From a bacterium (GTDB lineage: Bacteria > Babelota > Babeliae > Babelales > RVW-14): a stretch of DNA of 16,639 nucleotides. Position 1 is the first letter of the stretch; each line of letters opens with the position of its first letter. The stretch lies in the NCBI GenBank assembly GCA_023249935.1, contig JAHFBQ010000023.1, forward strand, positions 1,005-17,643, given 5' to 3'. The position numbers and the translations under genes are program-made. This document shows, one piece after another, positions 6,886 to 14,959 of the stretch. The notes beneath the pieces are model-generated. The model made no database searches, was not told the DNA's origin, and was given only the letters and a program-made list of their open reading frames with translations.

Positions 6886-7284
6886 TTAAAAAAAGATCAG
6901 TTTAATGCAAGAGATGAGCATCAAAAAATTGATGATGTACAAAGATGTACATAGCAAGCAGATGGTTTGTATTTTTACATAGAGTAGATACGCCAGTACG
7001 CATGATAACGCACAACTACCAATCGAACCAATTAATACCAGTGTGCTTGCGCTAGCCAAAGCTAAAATAATCATACCGGCATAGAACAATATTCCCATGA
7101 CTGCATTGGAAACGAAAAATAATTTGCTGTATGGGCTTTGCATCGGCTTTGAACATGAAATACGATCTGATAAATCGCATACCGGTTTATACGTTGGATC
7201 TTGTTTTAAGCGTATCTCAGTTATGTAGGTGTAGATGGAGATACCCAAGCCGAGTGCAGCAAGAAGTGCAATGTGTAGTATCAT
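6886..7284 (-). CDS. Vitamin K epoxide reductase (VKOR) family membrane protein
   Basis: VKOR homologues in bacteria reoxidise the periplasmic thiol oxidase during disulfide-bond formation, passing electrons to quinone. This 132-residue protein has four hydrophobic segments. It keeps the VKOR Cys pair in the first loop (Cys36 and Cys44, in CDLSDRISCSK), the SNAVMGILFY block of helix 2, and the CLLC active site (Cys109-Cys112). It is a stand-alone VKOR domain without a fused thioredoxin domain, so a separate DsbA-like partner is expected elsewhere. Its start overlaps the stop of the phosphatase gene as ATGA (7281-7284), which suggests translational coupling. It converges with the hydrolase gene, and I see no clear terminator in the 16 bases between them. 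Confidence 0.9.
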   Translation of the reverse strand: MILHIALLAALGLGISIYTYITEIRLKQDPTYKPVCDLSDRISCSKPMQSPYSKLFFVSNAVMGILFYAGMIILALASASTLVLIGSIGSCALSCVLAYLLYVKIQTICLLCTSLYIINFLMLISCIKLIFF

Positions 7285-7850
7285 TTTTTACGTCTCCATG
7301 CTTTTATCGTCTCATACTTCTCCGGCCGTTTCTCAAACACATACCCAAATTTTGCATCGAATTGTTTCAGCGCCTCTTCATTGGGGGCGCCGTTTTTATA
7401 TAGAAACCACAGGGCGCATGCTTCGCCAGTGCGGTTGATTCCCTGTGAGCAGTGAATCAAGAGCGGCTCTGTTGCAGCATCAAAATGTTTAAGCAGCGTA
7501 TCAATCTCTTCTTTAGTAGATGCACGGCTTGCGCTCATCGGTGCATACAAAACTGTTGCGCCAACGCTTGCGGCAGCTTCTTCTTCGCCGCGGCAACAGA
7601 CGGTGCGCTCAGCCCAACCGCGCAGGTTGATGATCGTTTTGATATTAAATTTTGTTAGGTACGCGGCAAGCCGCTCTGCAGGAATTTGTCCTGATCGGTA
7701 GAGGCGACCTTCAAGCGCGATATGGAAATTATCGTACTCAAAATCTTTTTGTGTTAACTGACTTACATCGAGTTTGTCATTGTGCATACAAAGTCCTCCG
7801 ATGAGCATGGCACTCAACATGATGGCGATGGTGATGATTGTTTTTTTCAT
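7281..7850 (-). CDS. Exported tyrosine/dual-specificity phosphatase
   Basis: The active-site loop is HCSQGINRTG, giving the CX5R signature with Cys134 and Arg140. LYRSGQ (50-55) and TIINLRG (72-78) match the N-terminal part of bacterial DSP-type phosphatases. An N-terminal hydrophobic stretch (residues 4-20) indicates export or membrane anchoring. The sequence GGLC at 18-21 is not a good lipobox because Leu sits just before Cys. The protein is 189 residues, a normal length for one PTP domain. It lies 25 bases after the YhcG gene and overlaps the VKOR gene. An extracytoplasmic phosphatase could act on phosphotyrosine proteins, inositol phosphates or host targets, and the sequence does not decide between them. 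Confidence 0.88.
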   Translation of the reverse strand: MKKTIITIAIMLSAMLIGGLCMHNDKLDVSQLTQKDFEYDNFHIALEGRLYRSGQIPAERLAAYLTKFNIKTIINLRGWAERTVCCRGEEEAAASVGATVLYAPMSASRASTKEEIDTLLKHFDAATEPLLIHCSQGINRTGEACALWFLYKNGAPNEEALKQFDAKFGYVFEKRPEKYETIKAWRRKK

Positions 7851-7875
7851 AGTAGGGCTTTCATTCGCGTATATA

Positions 7876-8976
7876 TTATTTGCTTTTTTTACGCAGAGTT
7901 TTTTTGAGAATCTTAATTTTTGGTTCTTTGAATACTTTATTTTCTAGTTCGGCCTCAATTTCTGCGATTGTTGGTAGTTTTCCCTTGAATTCTTTGGGTA
8001 ACGATTCAACGAGTTTAGTAGTGTAACTTGATACACCAATTGGTTTGTTGATGTCTCTAAGCGCATATTCAGCAATGTAATTGTCTTTAGATTTGCAGAG
8101 CAATAAACCAATGGTAGGTCTGTCTTCTGGATGCTTCAACAGGCTGTCAACAGCTGACAGATACAAATTAATTTGGCCTACATCTCGAGCATCAAATTCT
8201 TCTGCTTTGAGCTCTACAACAATGAAGCATCGTAGATGTACATGGTAAAACAACATGTCGACGTAGAGATCTTTTGTGCCGACAATTAAGTGGTATTGCC
8301 GGCCAATGAACGCAAAGCCTTGCCCTAATTCCAGTAGAAATTGTTGTACATGGGCCATCAACCCTGTTTCAACTTCTGACTCTCTTGCCTGTTTATCTAA
8401 GAGTAAAAAATCAAAATTGTAGGGATCCTTTAATGTTTGCTGTGCAAGATCAGAGTCGGGCATGGGTAGTGTTCTTTTAAAATTAGTTATAGATTTTCCC
8501 TGCCGTTTAAAAAGGTCTGATTCGATCCACATGGTTAAAACAGCTCTGCTCCAGCCATTTTCAAGGGCTTGTTTGGCATACCAAAGTCGTTGGTCATTGT
8601 TTTGTAGTTTTTCTAGCAAGGTAATGTTATGGCCCCAGGGCAATTTTGCAACAGCTGTTGCAAAATTGGCATCAACGTAATTTTCCGCGAAAGCCCTCAT
8701 GTAGCGCATGTTTCTTGGGGAGAATCCAGCAATTCCTGGAAACTCTTTTGCTAGATCTTTGGCCAAAGAATCAATAACTTTGGTGCCCCATTTTTCAACC
8801 TTTATTTTAGTTGAAAGCTCTTTCCCAATTCTCCAGTAGAGTAAAATCAGTTCTTGGGTTACTGATAGAGCCGCTTTCAGTTGAGTTTGTTGGATATCAG
8901 TTTTGATCTGTTCTAAAAATTTTGCATAATCGCTGAGAGCAGAGCTTTTTTGTTTTTTTGATATAACTTTTTTCAT
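7876..8976 (-). CDS. yhcG: YhcG-family PDDEXK nuclease (DUF1016)
   Basis: The N-terminal DUF1016 helical domain (about 15-180) contains LYWRIGKEL, GFSPRNMRYMR and LPWGHN. The C-terminal PDDEXK nuclease domain (about 200-345) has Asp240 in LYVDML, Glu255-x-Lys257 in VVELK, and Gln268 in DVGQINLY, which is the full catalytic set. The Lys-rich tail may bind nucleic acid. The length of 366 is normal. YhcG homologues are often found beside restriction-modification or other defence genes. Here no such genes are visible, and the neighbours are an exported phosphatase and VKOR downstream and a tiny PrlF-like ORF divergently upstream. The ribosome-binding site before the ATG is weak. A perfect 28-base palindrome lies within the coding sequence. 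Confidence 0.92.
   Translation of the reverse strand: MKKVISKKQKSSALSDYAKFLEQIKTDIQQTQLKAALSVTQELILLYWRIGKELSTKIKVEKWGTKVIDSLAKDLAKEFPGIAGFSPRNMRYMRAFAENYVDANFATAVAKLPWGHNITLLEKLQNNDQRLWYAKQALENGWSRAVLTMWIESDLFKRQGKSITNFKRTLPMPDSDLAQQTLKDPYNFDFLLLDKQARESEVETGLMAHVQQFLLELGQGFAFIGRQYHLIVGTKDLYVDMLFYHVHLRCFIVVELKAEEFDARDVGQINLYLSAVDSLLKHPEDRPTIGLLLCKSKDNYIAEYALRDINKPIGVSSYTTKLVESLPKEFKGKLPTIAEIEAELENKVFKEPKIKILKKTLRKKSK
8641..8668. repeat. Perfect 28-base palindrome inside the yhcG coding region
   Basis: The left half CAATTTTGCAACAG is followed at once by its exact reverse complement CTGTTGCAAAATTG, with no spacer. It encodes NFATAVAKL just before the conserved PWGHN motif. It does not belong to the GGATCC-type element family of this window. 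Confidence 0.95.
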
Positions 8977-9034
8977 ATGATTGCAGTCTTTCTTACGAAA
9001 ACCATCATGAAGCAGGATTTTTGGTTAAAAGTTA

Positions 9035-9042
9035 AGTATACA
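9035..9042. promoter_or_regulatory. Possible divergent -10 region between yhcG and the 59-aa gene
   Basis: The 85-base gap between the two divergent genes contains AGTATACA. It reads TATACA on the plus strand and TATACT on the minus strand, so both could serve as -10 boxes. No good -35 hexamers are visible at normal spacing on either strand. Confidence 0.25.
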
Positions 9043-9061
9043 TTGCGCGAAGGGAAAAACT

Positions 9062-9241
9062 ATGTGGGCTCGTAAAAAATTGTTTGACAAGGAAAGGGAT
9101 CCTCTTTTTGCTCTATTCATCCAGGCTCTTGGTATTGATGTTATGCAACATCCTAAAAAACTTAAAACAAATGCGCAGGTCTGGGGAAAAAGAGCAGAAA
9201 AGCATCTTAAGGGTGTTTTAGTGCGAAGAGGCAAGAAATGA
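9062..9241 (+). CDS. 59-aa protein resembling the C-terminal part of PrlF-type antitoxins
   Basis: The ORF starts at an ATG preceded by AAGGG (9050-9054) at good distance and ends TGA at 9239-9241. The protein starts MWARKKLFDKERDPLFALF and is basic. The stretch DPLFALFIQALGIDVMQHP followed by KKL, and later KHLKGV, resembles the region after the AbrB/SpoVT domain in PrlF/SohA antitoxins (pattern DP...FL..L..D...HP..l). The DNA-binding AbrB domain itself is missing, and no matching YhaV-type toxin gene is next to it. It could be a decayed antitoxin, a short stand-alone version, or an unrelated small protein. The family link is from memory and needs a profile search. The stop codon lies in the stem of the terminator shared with the convergent giant gene. 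Confidence 0.55.
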   Translation: MWARKKLFDKERDPLFALFIQALGIDVMQHPKKLKTNAQVWGKRAEKHLKGVLVRRGKK

Positions 9242-9266
9242 GGGGGCAGATTTCTCCAGCCCCCTC
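9240..9266. terminator. Hairpin between convergent genes
   Basis: GAGGGGGC (9240-9247) pairs with GCCCCCTC (9259-9266) around an 11-base loop. It ends 4 bases before the stop of the giant minus-strand gene and includes the stop of the 59-aa gene. T tracts are weak on both sides (ATTTCTT on the minus strand). It is probably a shared terminator. Confidence 0.6.
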
Positions 9267-9270
9267 AACA

Positions 9271-12200
9271 TTAATCATTAACTCTCAAGCCAAACTCACC
9301 AGTCACGAGCTGTGCCCCACTGGCCGGTTCAAGCTGAATGTTGCCAAAGTAAAGTGGTAAGGTGACATCAAGGCCTAGATCGATGTCTTCAAAATTACCA
9401 GTGGCTTTGTCGCGATTAAAGTTTATCTGTTCCGGTAGCATGTAGACGCCGTCGGCAAATCCGGTATCGCTGCCTGCAGTGTGTGCTGTGCGCGCGAAGT
9501 AATCGAAGGGCCCGGAAAACTCTATCTTGTCACTGTCGCCGGTGTTGAGTGTGCCGATCTTATAAAAATATGGTGTGGTTGCGTTTGCATCGCCGCCATC
9601 GTGGTAAGCTTCACTGAACGGTGTTATTACTAATTTGTTTGCATCAATCCAGTCATCGGTAGACAGATTGAATCGGTAAGCAGCCAAGTATTTTTTGTCA
9701 GGACTAAGCGCCGTGACGAGTAGATTGCCGTCTGCATAGGTTATTGGTTTTGTTGTATTAAGTGCAGGTTTCATCTTGTCGCCTGGCTGTGAGTTGGTGA
9801 ACTCAAGACGCATAACGGGACCGAGGTCTGGGTTTTTTACGGCGCCTTTGGTATCAATATTTTTAGTTTTTAGTTGTGTCCAAACATCCTTGGCAACAAT
9901 TTTATCATCATCGAATTGTTTATTGGCAAGCCCGCCAGCATCGTTGAAAAACAATCCTGCTGTGGTGCCGATAATGAGTTGAGTTTTTGCGTTTGCAGTT
10001 ACTGCGTCATTCAATCTATAGCCAACCATCATGTCGAGAAATTGTTTGTCATTGTTGTTGAAAATAAGGGCAGCGGCAGCAGCGTCAGCGGCGTCAGCTA
10101 CCGTGGCTACTTGATGCACAGCATTTCCATTCAACTCAATGGCATATTCAATGTTTGCGCGCGCAACAGCGCCTGGTGCGACCGCTTGGCGCTCGAAGAT
10201 GCTGTAGTCGGTTGTGGTGCGAGGAGTTGCTGGTACTAGGCTTGCTGCCATCATATCGATGCGCCAGATTGCATCAACCGTCATGACATACAAATATTTT
10301 GAACCATCAGACACAATCTTGCGTACATTCTCCAGTGACATGAAACTACCAGCATGATTAGGATCTGGTACCAAAATTTGCATGAAGCGCCAACCAGAAC
10401 CACCGGGAAAATCGTTGCGTTGTGCACCAGACAGCAGGCCGCTTAGGCCTTGTCCTGGCCCCGTTGCCCAACCTTGGCCGTCTGCCCAGCGCGTTAGCAC
10501 GGCAAGGCCGCCGGTGCCGCCGACGAACAGCCACCCAAGGTTGCTTGGTTGTGCTACTGCTGGATTGCCGACTCCTATATTTTGTAATGGCAGGCGCGAA
10601 ACTTCTGCGCAGGTGATGATGCCGAGTTGACCAAGCGCGGTGCCTTGTGCGACGCCTTTATCTTTTGGCGGTGTTGCATCGAACACAAACACATTTTTAC
10701 CAGAAGCATCGGCGCTGTAGGTGTCTGTCGGGGTAAAAAGACCTGCCTTGAGTTGTCCTGTTTGAATGAGTGCAACGCGGCCGTTGCCGGTTGCTACAGC
10801 GAGTGAGAATTGTTCTTGTCGATTTGCTGGTGTTGGGTCATTAAGATTGCGCTCTTTAAAACCTTGTGTGTCTGGTCCGAATGAGTAAAAGCCATAGATG
10901 CCGCCAATGTCACCGAACACTTGAGCGAGCACACTTGTCATCCCTCCCGCCGATCCGGGATCTACCTTTCCGCCCCATTGCGTGACGCGTACCGTATCGA
11001 ATTTTTTGCCTACTGCATCAGGCGTTTCGGTTGGATCTGCAATCGATGTTGCGCCCTTCATGGTCGTGCCCCAGTAGCGGCTGGAGGTGTGATCAAGTGC
11101 AACGTTTGCAAGTGGATCGGTGTGGCCTTGCACACGGCGCCATGGCGACCACGAGCGGACAAAACCGCTTGCATCAAAAATAGCGGTGCTTGCAAACACG
11201 CCAGACTCTTGTGTGTGAGCGGTATCGCGCTCGCCGCCGAGCGCGACATACACGGTGTCGCCAACCACCCAGCTGTCTTGAATCAAGGCGGTGGTATCAA
11301 ATGAAAGACGTTGCGGATTGTTACCTACGCGCACGTAATCAAATGCGGGAGCGGGCGTACCGGCGCCGCCGTAGGTGGCATCACTGTGCATGGTGGCGAC
11401 AGCGGGAATGAGCTTGGTTGTCGCTAGATTTGCTGGATCAAAGATGTTTTTGAGTGCCCAGCCAAGGCTGCCTTCAATACCGGCAACGCCTCCAGCAAGT
11501 CCTGCGACATCACCAGGTGCTCCTATACCGGTGAGTTTGCCGTTGCCAATTTCGAGGTTGGCTAAGGCTCCCGGGGTTCCATGTAGTAAATCTTTGTGTG
11601 CAACATTAATGGCAGCCCATTCGGCATTTGCATCGACAACACCATTATTTGCACCTGCTACTATTTGAACATCATTTTTGATAAAACGTGCTACCAGATC
11701 GGATGGTGCTTCTACTTTAACGCGATCGCCAGCACCTGTTAAAGGATCTACTGCTTTGTCCAGGCCGACGTTTTCAACAGCTTCAAAAATTGAGCTTTTT
11801 TGGATAGGAGCAACGTTATATCCATCGGGGGCGATGAGCTTAAATGCTTGTGCTGCAGCCGTCGGTCCATCAGCAATGAGCGAGCCATCTGCTGGATCAG
11901 CGTAACTTGCTTGGAGTGCAGCGGAGGCAAAGCTGCTTAGTATTTTTGGATTGTTTTTCATGGCAGTGAAGAAATCTTTAGTTTCTTGTTGTGCTGCTGG
12001 CTGACCAGAAAAATTATTTAATAGGTCTGAGGCTTTTGTAGCAATTTTATTTTGCAATTTTGTTAAGTCGCCAACAGGATCTAGAGGATCAACAAGTCCC
12101 ACTACTTTATCAAAACTAATTTCCGCCAGTCCCGTTTTATAAAAAGCATCACCAGCTGGTCGCACAGCCCCTGCAACTAACCCGGCATCAGCGACAGTGC

Positions 12201-14947
12201 TGCCAACCAATGGTAGCGCATACACCTTGCTATTCAAGCCGGTCAGCGCTTGTTGTTTTGCTACGCCGCCATTGAATAGGACATAATCTTTGCCGGTTGA
12301 GGTATGCATGACGCGTAATTTTTTTGCGCTTGCGTGCAGATTATTTGCTGCATTGGGATTGGCAAGTTGAGCGGGATCATGCTTTTGGTAAAAAGCCGCG
12401 ATGTAGTCGTTTGGTTGTGCTGTTGGTGCTAGTGGTGGTGCAGCTTGATAGGGTGGTGCTGGCAATTTTGCATCTGGCGTTAAAAAGTCTTGAAACAAAA
12501 GTGATTGAAAGTTCGGGCCGATGATTGGTTGGAAGTAGAGCGTCTGGTCGCCGGCAGGAACGATTGGTTTTTGTTGCCCAACCATAATCGAACAAGCACC
12601 GCCGCTACCGTTGGTGAGATGGCCAACATCGTCGCCCAAGCTGATGTCGCTAAAGCCAACGAAGAGGCGGTTGAGTTGATCGTCCCATACCATTTCAACA
12701 TCACCATTGATCATTGCGCGTGTTGCTGGGTAGGCGTCTGCAGCTGAGTACACAGCGCATGGGATACCGACCTGTTTAAGTTTGCCAAAAGGCTTCCCAT
12801 CTAAATTTACAATCGCATCTTCTTTGGTTAAATCAATGCCATCATACATTGCTGTGGTGATAATTTTGCCAGGGTTGGCTAGAAATTTATTTGTTGCCGC
12901 GTCTTTGGTGATGAGTTGTGATTTTGTACCATCTTGTTGCATCATGCAGACCGCACGTGCGGTGCCGTCTTGATCGCTGACGAAAATGCCAAAGTTAACC
13001 GGGTCGTTATCACCTTCTTTAACTTGAGTAGCGTCTAGAGAGAGAAACGGTTTGTTGGCACCGATGCTGTTGTTTGGTAGAAGTTTATTGTTGGTTATCG
13101 TAGCTGCTATAAGTTCGCGTACGCCGCGGCCGAGTGCGACTTGGATGGCGGCAGCAAGAGCGCCTTTCGGGTTGTCGGCGGTGGCATTAAAATCGGGGAG
13201 GGCTTGTCCCGTTTTGTTTGTATTGACTTGTGTGGTGATGCTGTTAGCACCACCGACGGCTTGAATTTTACCAAGAATTTCTGCTGGTGTTGCAGCTGCC
13301 CCAGCTGCAGTTGCAGCGATTGAAGCTGTATCAAGCAATCCCCCCTTGCGCAGGTTAATCGCATCGCGAAACAGTGGTGCAGCGTAGGCAGCGTTGGCTG
13401 CTTTTTTTGCCGCATCAGTATTTATGCCTTTTAAAAAGAGGGCGTTGTTGACGCTTGTCATAACCGCTTGAGTGTAATTTTCTTTGTCACTTCCAGCTAC
13501 TCCTGGATCATCTGGTGTGACAGCATCGCGGGCTGCTTCTGCGTTGGTTGGGGCTGTTATATTTTTCACACCCCTCATTCCAGCAATAACCGCTTGTCGA
13601 ACTGTTTTATCAAGATCTTCGTCAGCAAGGCGCTGATAGAGCTTGCGGGTGACGCCGCCGCCATCGGCTACAGTGGCATAGAAGGTGTTTGGTGTTTGTG
13701 CTTGCGAGGCGGTCATGGCGACGATTGATTGGTTGATTGGTTTGGCATTGGGTTCGGTGTTGTGAGCAACTACTTTTTGCGTTGCGTCGTAAATTTTGCC
13801 GGCAGCATCGAGTACAGCACCATTAAGTTTGTTAGTGATGAATGAAGTGCGGTTGTCATCAGCTGCTGCGAAAATTTGTAAACTTTCGGCCGGTGTGGCT
13901 GCATCGGCGTCAGCAACGACGACGGCGGGTAAGTTTTTAGTACCGTACAGCGTCAGGAGATTCACATTTTTTGTGATTGGTGAGTCTTGGTTTGCGGTGC
14001 CATTGAGCGTGATTTTCTCTTTGCCAAATTGTTCTAAAACTACTTGTGCAGTAGCGGCGGCGGCTCGTTCGGCTTCTTCGTCTGGAGTTTGAGAGGCTGA
14101 AGCTTTTGCTTGAAGTTTTGCATGCCACAGCCCGTCAGCGCCGGCGACATAGGCGTGATCAGCATCACCGAACACGAACAATGCAAATTTTTGGGCGCCG
14201 TCGCCTTGGCCGTCGATGGCGCGCTGAGTGGCGCTGGGTCCCGGCTCGGGGATCGGGATAATGTTAGAGATAGATTGGGCTTGTTTTTTACCACGGTTTT
14301 TTTTCCCCTTGTCATCCCAGCCTGCACGCTGGGATCCAGAGCTATCACTACCCTCAGTACCATCTTCCAAATATTGGTTCATGCCCTGCACAAACTGTGC
14401 AACCCACTCGCGATTGGCAGCGTTAACTTCACTACGAATCATTGCGGAGAGCGTAGCATTGCTGGTGTTTGGTGATGTTTTTGTGGGCTTGTGAGGTTGT
14501 TTTTGTTGGGGAGTGGTAGTGGTTTGATCAAGCGTAGCCCATTCAGCTTCGCCACTCAGTTGTTTGGCGAAAAGTATGCTTGCGGCGTGAGCGACTTTGT
14601 TTGCTTGTGTTTGTTCAGAACTGGGGGAATGGATGATCGAGTTTTTTGGATCAACAGCATTGGCTGCGACTGCAGTTGCATCTTGCTGTTGTACAAAGAG
14701 CTGTGTTAGATCAGAAAGAATTTTTTTTTTGCCCTTCGCAGAGCGAGGTAACTTCGATTGACTCTTCTTCATCGGCAGCATCGTGAGCTTTTTCGGCATT
14801 CTCCATTTCATCGAGGTCATCATAACTAATTGCTGTTGGGATTGAACCAGCATCGCTGTATACGTGCCAATCGTCACTTGATACCAGGTCTTGGCTTGCA
14901 AAAGCGTTGCCTGCTAGTGCGAGCAGGCACAAGAATTTCAACTTCAT
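9271..14947 (-). CDS. Giant exported protein (about 1,891 aa if read through an A10 frameshift), beta-propeller-like
   Basis: The natural start is the ATG at 14947. It has GAGGAG (14956-14961) upstream and encodes a signal peptide MKLKFLCLLALAGNAFAS. That frame runs 78 codons and stops just after a run of ten A (complement of 14721-14730). The frame beyond it is open to 9271, and dropping one A joins the two into 1,891 codons. The stretch from 14901 to the A run in the long frame is therefore out-of-frame reading and not a real N-terminus. After the signal come an acidic segment (about 22-70), an Ala/Gln/Thr-rich linker, then long Ala/Asp/Gly/Asn-rich sequence. Blade-like motifs appear near residues 252 (YVAGADGLW), 1470 (WLFVGGTGGLAVLTRW), 1550 (YLYVMTVDAIWRID) and 1658 (LIIGTTAGLFFNDAGG), suggesting beta-propeller regions. 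No catalytic motif was found. It follows the barrel gene by 12 bases. It contains three palindromic repeat copies. Confidence 0.75.
10936..10964 (+). repeat. Palindromic repeat element, degenerate copy inside the giant gene
   Basis: It begins TGTCATCCC and ends GATCCGGGATCTA, so the flanks match copy 1 at 21 of 22 positions. The middle TCCCGCC differs. In the giant protein it encodes VDPGSAGGMT. Confidence 0.75.
14234..14262 (-). repeat. Palindromic repeat element, diverged copy inside the giant gene
   Basis: The minus strand reads ATTATCCCGATC then CCCGAGCCGGGACCCAG. It matches the copy at 16238-16266 at 22 of 29 positions without gaps. It encodes IPIPEPGPS. It lies 48 bases from the next copy, in opposite orientation. 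Confidence 0.55.
14311..14339 (+). repeat. Palindromic repeat element, clear copy inside the giant gene
   Basis: It starts GTCATCCCAGC and ends GCTGGGATCCAG. The arms CCCAGC/GCTGGG are compensatory changes from CCCGG/CCGGG, which keeps the stem. It encodes SGSQRAGWDD, inside a low-complexity linker rich in Asp, Ser, Gly and Lys. Confidence 0.85.
14721..14730 (-). other. A10 tract where the giant gene changes frame
   Basis: Ten consecutive A on the sense strand follow GGGC. In the signal-peptide frame they read CAA AAA AAA AAT, then a stop three codons on. In the long frame they read AAA AAA AAA ATT. Nine A would give one continuous frame. Such tracts are known slippage sites for RNA polymerase and also common sequencing-error sites. 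Confidence 0.9.
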
Positions 14948-14959
14948 ACGTACTACTCC

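Noticed and set aside
7788..7796. Lipobox in the phosphatase (GGLC)
   Set aside because: Leu directly before Cys does not fit the lipoprotein consensus; an ordinary signal peptide or anchor is more likely.
14040..14363. 107-codon minus-strand ORF and several other ORFs over the giant gene on both strands
   Set aside because: They are shadows caused by the GC- and Ala-rich coding bias of the giant gene; none has start signals or recognisable protein features.
14731..14901. N-terminal 57 residues of the long frame of the giant gene (MQAKTWYQVTIG...)
   Set aside because: This stretch is the out-of-frame reading of the signal peptide/acidic region. The frame starting at 14947 has the ribosome-binding site and a signal peptide.
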